Origin: Trichobilharzia szidati
Lineage: Eukaryota; Platyhelminthes; Trematoda; Strigeidida; Schistosomatidae
Reading direction: 5' to 3'
Assembly (NCBI GenBank): GCA_944472155.2
Contig: OX235273.1
Location: 106,290,582-106,354,581 of the forward strand
DNA length: 64,000 nucleotides
The notes beneath the pieces are model-generated. The model was not told the DNA's origin. It saw nothing but the letters and a program-made list of their open reading frames with translations, and made no database searches. The position numbers and the translations under genes were made by a program. Below, one piece after another: positions 42,886 through 53,289 of the stretch; positions within the stretch are counted from its first letter, which is position 1; every line of letters starts with the position of its first letter.

Positions 42886-43291
42886 CTATCCTGCAGCTAA
42901 GCTCGTCCCCATCTTTCGAACAACTTGCTCTTTGGTGCAGTCAAAAATCGATAGATATCCTTCTCATGTTAACTCCAATTGTATATACAAATTTACATGT
43001 ATCTGCGGGAGCAGTCACATTGAAAGAACAGAAAGAAGGGCATATCTACTATTTTCTGAACATGTACCAAAAAGCTTATGTCTAAAGGGAACAAATGCTT
43101 TAAACAGTGACATCGCCAGGCATCTCCTTGACACAGGTCATGAGGTGGACGTTGGAAAATCGTTCAAAATTATCAATAAGCAAAAGATCTCAATTCTCCT
43201 CAAGTTTGCCGAAGCCATTTCCATCAAGCGCCTGAAACCTGATTTGTGCGTTCAGAAAGAAACAGTTATCAGTCTTTCTTTCTCGTGGTGA
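42870..43291 (+). pseudogene. Penelope-like element, GIY-YIG endonuclease domain
   Basis: Open frame to the stop at 43289: LVPIFRTTCSLVQSKIDRYP, CIYKFTCICGSSHIERTERR, AYLLFSEHVPKSLCLKGTNA, IARHLLDTGHEVDVGKSFKI, AEAISIKRLKPDLCVQKE. The cysteines of YKFTC.CG, the second nuclease strand (IER in place of IGR), the Arg pair and the SEH and GH residues match PLE nucleases. The Gly of YIG is replaced by Glu, which should impair the fold. The RT part is missing (5' truncation). The adjacent 43292-43570 is the 3' non-coding end. Confidence 0.85.
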
Positions 43292-43570
43292 CTGGATATT
43301 TTCACCTCTCCTTCATCTGAATACGTAATGTTGAAAGTTTCCATTGTGTAAGATCACCATTGTTTAGAATAGTGTTTAACATTACATATATATTATTACT
43401 GTATGCATGCATTGATTGATTGATTTTCGTTTAAAGTGAACTCTGTACAAGTATGACAAAATTGTTTCTGTAGATATATTTAATAATGATTGTGGCCTGC
43501 AAGAAGCTGATGAGAAGCCAACGAAATAAATGATGGTGCTATTTTATTCTGCAAAAGCTGTTGTTCTTGC
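43292..43570 (+). mobile_element. PLE 3' end with a hammerhead-like segment
   Basis: Contains GCAAGAAG, CTGATGA (43511-43517), GAAGCCAAC, GAAA, then TAAATGATGG...TATTTTATT. A canonical core string and a possible 5-bp stem III (ATAAA/TTTAT) are present, but stem II is only one or two pairs and stem I is weak. PLE terminal repeats are known to carry hammerheads, so this may be a decayed one. Confidence 0.4.
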
Positions 43571-43676
43571 TTTATTCAAAGTCATTAAGGGGAATAAATG
43601 TATGAAACAGCCAGAAAAGTGACTGAAATTGGCAAATTGTTAACATTATTCAAATCAATTTCTAAAGAGCAACCGA
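43571..43676. other. spacer
   Basis: No recognisable feature. Confidence 0.3.
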
Positions 43677-43918
43677 GTGCGTCGGTGGTATAGCGGTTAG
43701 GACGCTCGCCAACCATGCATATGGTCCGGGGTTCAATCCCCGTCCGACGCACTCCTTTACTTCGCTAAGCCAGAAATAATGCTGGTGAAGAGGAAAGGTT
43801 GGGAATGAGGCTAGCAACCCCACCGTGTAAAATAAACACTGCTACAGAAACTTCAAGCCACTAGCTTGAAGCGCTATGTTCCACTGGGAACGTGAAGGAA
43901 AAATATATATATATAACC
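43677..43918 (+). mobile_element. tRNA-headed SINE with RTE tail (D1), best copy
   Basis: tRNA-like head: 9-bp acceptor-like stem GTGCGTCGG (43677-43685) / CCGACGCAC (43744-43752), D-arm/box A GTATAGCGGTTAGGAC, T-arm/box B CGGGGTTCAATCCCCG. The anticodon arm is not tRNA-like, so it is not a functional tRNA gene. Body with GAGGCTAGCAACCCC; the palindromic GCCACTAGCTTGAAGC; tail GCTATGTTCCACTGGGAACG ends in AAATATATATATATAA. The tail is the RTE terminal motif. Confidence 0.85.
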
Positions 43919-44699
43919 GAGCTAATCCAAAACTTAGTAATCTTTCATTGAGTTAAAATCTTTTCACCCAATATATATCCTTGTTTAAATAAAGTGATAA
44001 AATGAATATTTTGTTCGTATTTCTATTATTATTATTATTATTATGATTATGATTACAAATCATCAAGTTATCCATCCATCTTTGATTTGCCTACTGTTTC
44101 TTTTTTCATTCAATCTGCCGAACAGATGGTCAGTCAGCTTTATTTTCACAGTATGATGCTTTGCATATTCGAATAGGGGAAAAAAATCAAAATATTTAAC
44201 TTATTATTATTATTATCATTTATTTACATCAGAAGGCAGCATCCTTCACACGAAGCTGTCAGTAGCTCTTTTTTCTCTCTCTCTTTCTCTCTCTGTTTTA
44301 TTTCAAACGATTAGATACATGTGAATAATCATGAAGAAAGAGGATAAGAGAGAAAAGATAAGAAGTTAACTTGTTTTCATTCCTACAGCATACTTCAAAA
44401 TATATATATTCTGACTAATGTTTTCAAGTAGAGAGAGCTCATTATTTAGCAATGATTTTGTTTGACATATGTTACATTTGAAAGGTACTCAACCGCATAA
44501 CCACAATCACAACCACAACTACAACGCACACAGTATAATCAGTTGTCGACTAATTCTCACTCATTCTTCTAGACTTTATCTGTATACATATTTTCTGCCT
44601 TTTTCTTTTAATTTTCCACTCAGTTGCATCATTAACTCAAAACATTATTAGTCATCAGGTTGCTTTATGAATCTTGGTTACATCGAATGCCTTATTTTA
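43919..44699. repeat. AT-rich stretch with microsatellites
   Basis: (ATT)n at 44023-44043 and 44203-44215, (CT)n with TTTCTC units at 44269-44296. No supportable gene. Confidence 0.6.
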
Positions 44700-44935
44700 T
44701 TATTGTTTATTCTTTTTCCATTACGTTCCGAGTTGAATATAAAGCTTTAGGCTTTGAAGTTTTCCTAGCAGTGTTGTTCTTTTGTGCTGGTTGGGACTGC
44801 TAGCCTCATGCCTCCCCTCTTTGCCGGACTCACTACCAACTGAGTGAGGTTTAGGAGTACGTTTGGGGCCAGTGATTAAATTTCCATCCCCGTGCATGGT
44901 TGGCAAGCATTCTACCTCTGGTTTACTACTGGTTA
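44700..44935 (-). mobile_element. tRNA-headed SINE with RTE tail (D1), worn
   Basis: Minus strand: head remnant GAATGCTTGCCAACCATGCA, body AGGCATGAGGCTAGCAGTCC, tail AAGCTTTATATTCAACTCGG and AATAATAAAATAAGG. Confidence 0.65.
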
Positions 44936-45027
44936 TTGAACTATTTGTGTCTTTACCCGTGTCGTTTCATAACAAGCTCTAAACTGTTGCCAGTATTAGG
45001 GCCGGGAGAGGGATAGAGCATATTTCA

Positions 45028-45672
45028 ATGCAAGCAGAGTCATTCACTGTAAACAGCGCCTCCTCCACTCTCTGTCCGGACTTTTTTCTTTATTTTAATA
45101 ACCAAAGTAGATCATATCCCTTGGCATCTCCCCGAGGCTCTGAAATCAGGAACATCTTATTAGGACTCTTGCACATCGGAAACATCCTAACATGTCTCGT
45201 GGAAACGAGATCCCACCTCCAATCCACGATTCACACAACCTCGCTTTATCATATACCTTGGCGGACAGAGTATGCCCTTACGACTGTCCTATTAGGGTCA
45301 CCAAGGTCTTATGACCCATATTGGCCGTCATTCAGTCCACATACATACTACAGCCTCCAACCTCTGTCACTACATCTACTCTGCCTGTCCGGGACCCCTC
45401 ACCCGCATACAGCCAAGGGACAGACAGAATATGGACAAGAGGTCAGATCGTGTGGTTCCACGAGGCGGCCCCGCAGAGTAACAGACTTACCACACCAACG
45501 TTCCACTCAGACAAACATATTACACTGCTCTGCAAGCATACGTGGGGCCTTACATACATATCGAAGCAGGTCGCCCGGCCGACGTGGCGTCACATCATAC
45601 TTGACATCATTCCAATACTTTAAGAGCAGTGTAATATCACAAACACACCACTTACGCCGTTATTTTAGTTGA
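45028..45672 (+). CDS. unassigned 214-codon ORF in a GC-richer island
   Basis: The longest uninterrupted frame in the window that is not part of a recognised element. It starts MQAESFTVNSASSTLC and ends LRRYFS-stop. Composition is Ser/Thr/Leu/Pro/Tyr-rich with late Arg-rich tracts (STRRPRRVTDL, YRSRSPGRRG). No domain, signal peptide or transmembrane segment is evident. Local base composition (about 45000-45600) is clearly less AT-rich than its neighbours, with poly-T beyond 45690. It may be a non-coding repeat with a chance frame, or a fragment of an element absent elsewhere in the window. No intron signals or regulatory context identified. Confidence 0.3.
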   Translation: MQAESFTVNSASSTLCPDFFLYFNNQSRSYPLASPRGSEIRNILLGLLHIGNILTCLVETRSHLQSTIHTTSLYHIPWRTEYALTTVLLGSPRSYDPYWPSFSPHTYYSLQPLSLHLLCLSGTPHPHTAKGQTEYGQEVRSCGSTRRPRRVTDLPHQRSTQTNILHCSASIRGALHTYRSRSPGRRGVTSYLTSFQYFKSSVISQTHHLRRYFS

Positions 45673-45854
45673 ATTTTCTTTTTTGGTTTTCTAATCTTTT
45701 TGTAAATTTTTTTTGGTTTATGATATTTTATAAGTTAAAAGGGGTAAAGAAAGGATATCAAAAGAATTGAGTCAGAAATCTAGTAATCAATCATTCACTA
45801 GTAATGCTAAGCCATTAGAAACGTTGATTTTAAGTTGAGAGAGTCACTCTGCTT

Positions 45855-46070
45855 GTGGGTTACCGTTGCACATATGTATCGTAGCATTTCAGCGAACCTA
45901 TCATAGTTTGCTCACACAGCCAGCTGATTCGGGTTTTGGGTATTTCGAGGATTTGTTTAAGGGCCTTCTCCGTTTTAGAGAACATTATCCCTCGCATGCT
46001 AATAATCACCGGTATATGTGTCACATTATCCGTATAATAGCCCCTCTTCTCTATTTCTTTCATATATAGG
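45855..46070 (-). pseudogene. possible non-LTR retrotransposon C-terminal fragment
   Basis: Minus frame 46063-45860: MKEIEKRGYYTDNVTHIPVI, ISMRGIMFSKTEKALKQILE. This resembles the VIPVIIGALG block near the C-terminus of several non-LTR retrotransposon polyproteins, from memory. Flanks do not confirm it. Confidence 0.45.
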
Positions 46071-46329
46071 ATGTTCAGATCTTTGGTGTCATATTTTCTT
46101 ATTTTACCATTCCAGGATGATTTTAGTCTGTGGTCAGCACTACTGGTTATTGAACTACTTTGAGAAGTTTAGAAGTACTTCAGCCAAGTGTCGAACTCGA
46201 ATTACATGAGCAATTCTACAAGTGAAACAACGACTCTTATAAGACAATCTACATGATACTTATAGGTTTAATTTATCTATATACTAGATTCTATGAGAGT
46301 TAAACGAATATTCACTTTGTTTCCGACAG

Positions 46330-47160
46330 TTAACAAAATCGTCAAGCCTGTGAAGTGAAATATGACGGAGGAGATTTGTTCCATTATGGATGAAATTTAG
46401 TTTTATAAAGTCTCACAGTGTTATACAGTGATATTTACTGATGACCACGTTTCGAGCACAATTTTTTACGCCTAATAATCATATCAAGACATTACTCACA
46501 CAACTTTCTTACTTCATTCATATAATCCCATTATTTTCCATCGTTTGATTTGATTGGTAGTAGTATTTTCCATATTTCCGGTTTGAGTGGTGAGTCATTG
46601 CATCCTATTGCACGTGTTAGGTGCAGACTCGATGAACATGTATTAAGTAATCAACCTCTCTTTCCACCTACGTTTATTACTTCTCACAATTTTAACGCTC
46701 TCTCACCCTATTGTGTGGTTGTGTGTAAATGCATGCATTGCGATCACTGAGGTTCATTCTAAATTATGTTCCAAAATGGGGTCAACCATTCTTACATTAG
46801 CTAAATTTGTATGTTCCGACAGTCTGAATACCCGCGGTCTACTAGTCTGATCTATGTAGTTGACTTAGCTCACAGTCATTGCAGGGTACTTTGTAAATCC
46901 TATTATTCTGTCTAATTGGGTCAGCTGGGTCCTTTAACCTACAGAGCTTGTCCTCGAGTGAGTTTGTAGGTTTATATGCCACTCTAATTCTTGCTTTATT
47001 AAGAATCTTACGTACGGTCTCTCATTTATTTTATCATTCTTAGTTTCACGATTACTTTTATTTTGCTTCTGACCTTCACTGATCTTCCTGATGAATTTTA
47101 TAGGATAGTAATTTAACACCAACGCTTCTTCTTCTATCTACTTCATTTCATCATTTAGGT
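46330..47160 (-). pseudogene. Penelope-like element, linker, nuclease remnant and 3' end
   Basis: Minus strand from 47140: ERPYV, then KILNKARIRVAYKPTNSLED, KLCRLKDPADPIRQNNRIYK, VPCNDC (the start of the GIY-YIG region with its Cys pair), then a broken nuclease region, ERLINTCSSSLHLTRAIG, and the 3' end with GCTCGAAACGTGGTCATCAG and TAAAGTCTCAC-type block. The frame has multiple shifts. The same linker (ILNKARIKVA) is in the PLE at 30498-31770. Confidence 0.8.
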
Positions 47161-47259
47161 CTTTTCTTGTGCTACTTAGTGCTACTGCTGGGTTTGTTAG
47201 ACACTTAACTAAGCATGCCTTAACAGTTAGCAGAAGAGATGAATTAAAGTCCTATTATC

Positions 47260-47545
47260 TAATATACGTAGGTGGAGAGAGAGGTTGATTACTGAATCCG
47301 TCTTAATCGGGTCTGCACCCAACACGCGCAATAGGAATGACTCATCACTCAAACCGAAAAATATGGGAAATACTACTACCAATCAAATCAAGCGATGGAA
47401 AATAATGGGATTATATAAGCGAAGTAAGAAAGTTGCGTGAGTACTTTGATATGATTATTAGCCGTAATAAATTGTGTTCGAAACTTGGTCATCAGTAAAT
47501 GTGATTGTATAAGACTGTGAGACTTTATCGAAATAAATTTCACCC
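47260..47545 (+). mobile_element. inverted copy of the PLE 3' end
   Basis: Plus strand reads WRERLITESVLIGSAPNTRN, DSSLKPKNMGNTTTNQIKRW and the 3' end TGTTCGAAACTTGGTCATCA. It is the inverse of 46340-46640, so the PLE fragment is bounded by inverted copies of its own C-terminal coding plus 3' region. Confidence 0.8.
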
Positions 47546-48185
47546 ACAATGGAATTATGCTCTACCACAGTGCACAAGTTCTATTCTTATATCAAGGGGG
47601 AGATTTGTACTTTTAACGTATGTATTTGGTCTACTGATCTAAACAGTTTAATTGAGAAGCTTTCATCATCTTTTTAGACAATGTGCTTAATGCTAAACTG
47701 AGTGTGCACTGAGTTTTCTATAATCTGTATCTGTTCACCTCAAAACTGGTAAAAATCGATTATTTCATCCACTAATTTCGTCATTTTATTATTTCCACAT
47801 ATTTAATCCCTAACTGCATAAACAATTATTTGTCACATTAGTTATGATCCCACTAGATTCTTTATCCAAACATCCTGTCTATTTTTGTTATTTCTACACT
47901 TCTAACCCCCAATTGCACAACATATCAATCTCCTCAGTAATTATGATACTACTTTGTTTGAGTTTTATTCGTCCCCCTGTTTATTGTGTCATTTTAATTC
48001 CTAATTGTAATTTTATTAATTTGACCTTTGACCAGAAATTATTCTGGAACTTTCTCACCCACTTATTATAATTACATGAATGCACAGCCTAGTTGATGAC
48101 TTGGTCGAAAAGAAAATTTTCTTCGGTGAGACTGTCTTTTTATTATTCCCTGTGACCGAATGTGAATATTTGATCTGCCTGATAT
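47546..48185. other. AT-rich stretch, no supportable gene
   Basis: Begins with CTCTACCACAGTGCACAAGT, shared with about 9775 beside another PLE. The rest is T-rich without a recognised feature. Confidence 0.4.
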
Positions 48186-48560
48186 TATAATTGACAATCA
48201 AGAATGCAAGCATACATACCACTGACTAATTCAGATGATTAGTCATATGCCACTCAAATCAACTAGTGGTACTTATTAGCCAGCCAAATCGAAACGATCT
48301 CAGCACCAGATGGTGATTTTGCTCATTTTGAGCCGAGATAATCAGTGGTGTGTCCAGTTCTACTCAAGTCAGACTACCAAAGCATACATGTTTGCTTCCT
48401 TGCTTCCTTCTTTTTTGTATCAAGTAGTTCACATATTGTCATCCGAATAATTCTGGCTTCCAAAGGAAACTGGTGAAAACTCACCTCCTGTGACTGTAAA
48501 AGCGGCAAATTGCGAGTCTGATTTAAGGTGCTATCAGCTCATCCGAGGACCTAACTAGGC
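48186..48560. repeat. dispersed repeat F, copy 2
   Basis: Counterpart of 3850-4150, part inverted (48190-48330), part in the same orientation (48415-48535). Confidence 0.5.
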
Positions 48561-48684
48561 GAAATTTGACCCACCTAGCTGAGTGAAACCTAGTTAACTC
48601 GGTTCTAAATAAGTGAATTGGCTATCCCATGGTTAGATCACATTGATCTGGCTAGCAAACACTCATCTCGGCCAGTCAATAATA

Positions 48685-49836
48685 TATGTTTTTACGAATT
48701 GCAATGGCAGTCATTTCTCTATCTCAACTTCACCGACTTTGAAAAGGCCTTCGACAGCGTTGATCAAGAGGTGCTTTGGCAACTACTCCACTACTACTGG
48801 GTGCCACCGACAATTATACATCTCATCCAACAGCTGTACGACAGTGCTGTATGCCAAGTAATCCACAACGGGAAACTTACGGAATCCTTCGAAGTGAGGA
48901 CAGGAGTAAGACAAGCTGGCTGCCTACTATCGCCAATGATTTTCCTGATAATGCGACAGATAGCGGGCAAAATGGACTCACACAAGAAACTTAGAGGATC
49001 TTGACTTTGCCGATGATATATGTCTGATTTCCCACAAACTGGAAGATATGCAAGCGAAAAGCAACAAGTTGGCAGAAGAAGCATCAAAGACAGGCCTTCA
49101 GGTGAACATAGAGAAAACAGAGGTGATGAAGACTCCTAGCCAACAGCAACAACAACATCAGACAATAATCAACATAAATGGGAGAAATCTGAAAGAAGCA
49201 ACCTCCTTTACCTACCTACCTGGGAAGCATCGTTTCAACTACAGGAGGACAGTACTGACGAGGATATCAAAGTGCGAAGATCAGGAAGCTTTCAATACTC
49301 TCAAGTCTGTGTGGAGGTCAACATCACTGACCATCAAAAATAAGATCCGGATTTTCAACTCCAATGTGAAGTCAGTGCTACTATACGGATCAGAGACTTG
49401 CACTGCGCGTCATAAAGAGCATCTCAAACAAACTACAGACCTTCATCAACAGCTGTCTTCGCTCAATACTCAAGATCAGATGGCCAGAAAAGATCAGCAA
49501 CAGAGATCTCTGGGAGCGAACCAACCAGAAACCTATTGTGAAACAAATAGTCAGGAAGAAATGGAGCTGGATTGGCTGGTCATACTCTGAGGAAACCATC
49601 AAGTGACATCACTAGACAAGCCATTGCTCGAGTGGAACCCGAAAGGGAAGCGGCGAGTTGGTCGTCAGTGCAAGGGTAACGTGGAGGAGGTCATGTGAAG
49701 AGGAGATGAAAATGTGTGGGCAGACTTGGAGCCAGGTGAAGACTCTAGCAGAGAACCGAACGCAATGGAGACGCACAGCTGAAGCCCTATGTTCCTCTAG
49801 GAATTAAAGGCAACAATAATATAATAATTACAAATT
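48685..49836 (+). pseudogene. RTE-type retrotransposon, RT palm to 3' tail (longest copy)
   Basis: Order: NFTDFEKAFDSVDQEVLWQL (RT motif A region; Asp of FEKAFDSVD), LIQQLYDSAVCQVIHNGKLT, VRTGVRQAGCLLSPMIFLIM (motif B), a frameshift with a deletion near 48955, LDFADDICLISHK (catalytic FADDI at 49006-49020), then frame 49048-49590 with NKLAEEASKTGLQVNIEKTE, a Gln run, TSFTYLPGKH, NKIRIFNSNVKSVLLYGSET; a further shift before RRPSSDITR, TWRRSCEEEMK and TWSQVKTLAENR. Ends CCTCTAGGAATTAAAGGCAA then CAATAATATAATAATT. 5' truncated; inactive. Confidence 0.9.
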
Positions 49837-50155
49837 CGAACAGCTTCTGAAAATAATTCAACAAAATTATCAGTCGTTAATTAGCAACAGCCAAACGTAA
49901 ACGTTACTCGGGAAGTCATGAAACTCACTATTTTGAAAGGGGATACTTAACCACAATGCTTTGATAAATGAAGAAAAACATGTCCAATGACTCAAACTTG
50001 ATAGATCACCTGCCGATTTGTTAGTTTCATATTTTTACGAGTGAATAAAGTCATTTCAGCTGTCATCTTAATTCCATTCAAGGTTTCACTAACGGGCAAA
50101 AAGATAATGCAATCATGCTAGGTACAATACACTTTGTCGATCTTGAATCGTATGC
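49837..50155. other. no recognisable feature
   Basis: AT-rich sequence. Confidence 0.3.
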
Positions 50156-50395
50156 TCATCATCGGCATCAACTGATGGTATTCTGATCTCCCGAAGTGAT
50201 AGAAGTTAGAATTCACCGGTCACTGAATTGCAGCCTAATGGTCTAACCCACAACTTGAAGGCCCTTGGTTCGACGAACGGTAAGTGCGAACCCCTTAATA
50301 GTCCTTAGGCAGGATAAAACACCTCCCAGTACTCTTTGGGTTTTTGTCGATAACTCTCCAAAGAATATCGATTAGTAATGAATCTTACACTCAAA
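50156..50395 (+). repeat. SINE B, decayed
   Basis: Leader GATAGAAGTTAGAATTCACC, head TGCAGCCTAATGGTCTAACC, GGCCCTTGGTTCGACGAAC, a worn ribozyme region (CTTAATAGTCCTTAGGCAGG), then CCCAGTACTCTTTGGG. It abuts the tandem duplication. Confidence 0.55.
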
Positions 50396-52329
50396 TTTCA
50401 TCTAGTTTTAAATAACATTCTCTCATTTTAAAGTACTACTGTTGGTATAACTTCTGTCCAAAGTTATTTACTATTTAGTAGATTTGGCAAGGAGATTACG
50501 CCTGGTACCAATAAATCTGAAATGCTCAGATAGGCTTACCTTCATTAACCTAATTCCTTCATACTGAGTTGTGGTCAATACATACAACACATGGAGGAAC
50601 AGTGACTTCACCCGACTTATCAAACTGTTCCCTCAAAATCACAGACTTTTACACATGATATTCAAAATAAGATTGAAGATACCCTGAAAATAAGTGTGAC
50701 AATCGTTCATTCATTCAATCATATTGCAACTATTTGTAACAAATAAATGTTCAGTGTTTTGTCGTTGTTGTCAAGAGACCATAAGTTCTCTCATCCAACT
50801 ATATAATTAAGAATATTGTTACTTTTATGAAAATTGTTTGACTAATCCGGAAACTAATGACACTTTTTTCCAGATAAATCAAGTTGTGTTTTCTTTTCTT
50901 TTTTAATTTTGATGCACAATGAAACACGCAGCATATGTTCACAGTTTTGCTGTCAAAAACACTTTAAAAAAAGAAATTAAAACGTTAATTTCAAGTTCTT
51001 TCTAATGAACGACATGAGAGCTGGGGGGGGGGTTGGATTTTCCTCAGTTTTCCTTGTTAACCAAATGGTAAAGATATATTTGTGTGAGAAACAATTCATC
51101 AGTCTTAATCACCATTTTTTGAAAATTGTTTTAAAATAAAGTTGGGGTTAATTTTACCAGTGAGTGACTTCGTAGATATCTCCACTGTCAAAATCTGTCA
51201 AGAATGACAGTGTACAAATATATAAAGAAAAATGAGTTGAGTGGATTAGTAATGGATGGCGTCAACACTACTAGGATAATTCTACAATCTTGCAAAATTA
51301 AGATACTTATGTCTAATAATAAATACAATTTTTTAGGCTTTAGACAAGTAACAGGATGAAACCTCTACCTGATAGAAATGTCACTATTATTGGGAAAATA
51401 TGTCTGGAATGTGATGAGAAGGACTGTGATTTGGTAAAGTGCTAAGGAAGGCTTCAAGTATTTACAAACAAAACATTTTTAAAGTAGATATTAAATGGAA
51501 ATCAAAACTCTGGAGAAGTATGTGAGATGTTTTAACAGAAAATTTTGAAAGTGTAAAACCATGATTTCAAGTCTGTTGTTTTAATTTAAAATAAGCAACG
51601 ACCACCATTCTTTCAGACTATAAACTTGTTGCATTTGTTATCATTACAAGATTGAATGGCCATTTACATTCCATTGATATTTAAATATTTGTGAACAGGA
51701 TAATGAATTTTAACGCCATCTCCAGCGAATCGCATCGGCTACTCTTAGTCTTCACATCCGGCTTGACAGACTCCATTCACTGAGATCACAACTTCTCAGG
51801 CAGAGACTCTAGGCAACTTGATCCTGCAGTAAGTCGTTAGTGAACAAAAGATTAATTTTGAAGTATCTGTTTGTTGGGATATGAATTATTTCCCCTTTCA
51901 CATTACGGATTGTTTCGTCTCAATTTGGTACCATTCACCAGCACATACCCTTAACTTTTAGGTTACAAGGCAACCCAGTCCATTCAAGCGAACGATTTTA
52001 CTAAAAAAAGACGCTATCATCTCAAATCTTTATACACCTTTTGACTGGCTCTATCATAATATTAAATATTAGAAAATACTGTTTATTTAGCTACATAGAT
52101 TTACGAACTGTCAAAAAGGAGAACGTGGGATAGTCATGGGAGGCATATTATCAATTCTTATCATCTGGTATCAGTGGAGACTTTTTCCAGAATCATACAT
52201 AAAGTGCAGTCAAATCGTTCGCTTACATCTCCGTTTAGCTGAAGTATTAGTAATCCCTAAGGAGAAAACCTGAACTTTTTGTTTACAAAAGCATTTCATC
52301 CATTCCCTTTTATTACAATGGCTTTACTA

Positions 52330-52600
52330 CTAATACGTCGGTGGCTTAGCGGTTGAACAATGGCCGACCAAGCATGTGGTGCGGGGTTTGATACCCGGCC
52401 GCCAACGCACTCCTTTACCTTGCTAAGCTGGTAAAGAGACTGGTAAAGAGAAAAGGTTAAGCATGAGGCTAGCAGCCCCACCCCGTAAAAATAAACATCA
52501 ATGCTACGGAAACTTCGAAGCTCCAGCTTGAAGCCCTATGTTCTACTGGGAACGAAAAGGAATCAAATAAATTATACATAATAACAAGTGAGTACTATTA
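52330..52600 (+). mobile_element. tRNA-headed SINE with RTE tail (D1), in copy 1
   Basis: CGTCGGTGGCTTAGCGGTTG, GGGGTTTGATACCCGG, GAGGCTAGCAGCCCCACCCC, then the tail AGCCCTATGTTCTACTGGGA and AAAAGGAATCAAATAAATTA. Confidence 0.8.
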
Positions 52601-52739
52601 TTTATTTCTCTCTGCCACTGTACGAAAAACCTACTCTAGCAGTTCACTGGTGTACCCTAATTTCAAGGAAATATTACCTCAACTGTCTAATTACATGTGC
52701 ATTTTTATGTTCACCTGCCGTTGAAGAGCTAGGCACATA

Positions 52740-53005
52740 AGATGTTTGTCGAGAAAAATATTTTGCCTCATTCGAGAGTACCTAGCAGTTTGGCTGAGCA
52801 AAGCAGAACGTGGAGGTATTGATTCATCGACATTGCAACATACCGTAGACAGTAATAACGCAGCATCCGACACATCGCTTAATATAGTCTACAAAATCCA
52901 ACAAAGTTTGCGGAAAGGGACACGAGTGCATTTCCCTCGTATAGAAACGGCTTTGGCAATATATATAATAAAACCAGAACTTTGTGTACAAAAACAATTT
53001 GTACG
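52740..53005 (+). pseudogene. PLE C-terminal nuclease fragment, copy 1
   Basis: Frame 52746-53030 reads IREYLAVWLSKAERGGIDSS, TLQHTVDSNNAASDTSLNIV, YKIQQSLRKGTRVHFPRIET, ALAIYIIKPELCVQK. It is the C-terminal region after the GIY-YIG core (compare ISIKRLKPDLCVQKE at 43240), from a different subfamily and strand than the adjacent PLE. Confidence 0.7.
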
Positions 53006-53289
53006 ATCCTTTTCGATACCACAGAATTGATTTTTCTTTTTCCTTTACTTCCTTCACTTCCTTCCTGAATGACTGAATAACATGATTTGTACAGTACATT
53101 TTATTGCCTTCCAGATAATGTTTGATCTTTTGTCCTCTTGTCTCTTATTGAACATGATTTAGGCAAATACGTGTTTTCGGTAAATTCTTATCAGGCTTTA
53201 CAATTACAATATAATCGAATATTAGTCATAGGAATTTGAATTTATGTGGTTAATAAAATATCAAGGAGCAGAGTTCAGGGATGTGAATT

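Noticed and set aside
43677..43752. Possible functional tRNA gene
   Set aside because: Acceptor-like stem, D-arm and T-arm are good, but the anticodon arm does not fold, and the segment continues into a SINE body and RTE tail with further copies in the window.
43760..43800. Hammerhead in SINE D1 (CTGGTGAAGAGGAAAGG)
   Set aside because: Core-like letters are present but there is no stem II between them and no stem I complementarity.
52746..53030. Stand-alone small gene
   Set aside because: The sequence is a PLE nuclease C-terminus, repeated in decayed form at 57850-58060.
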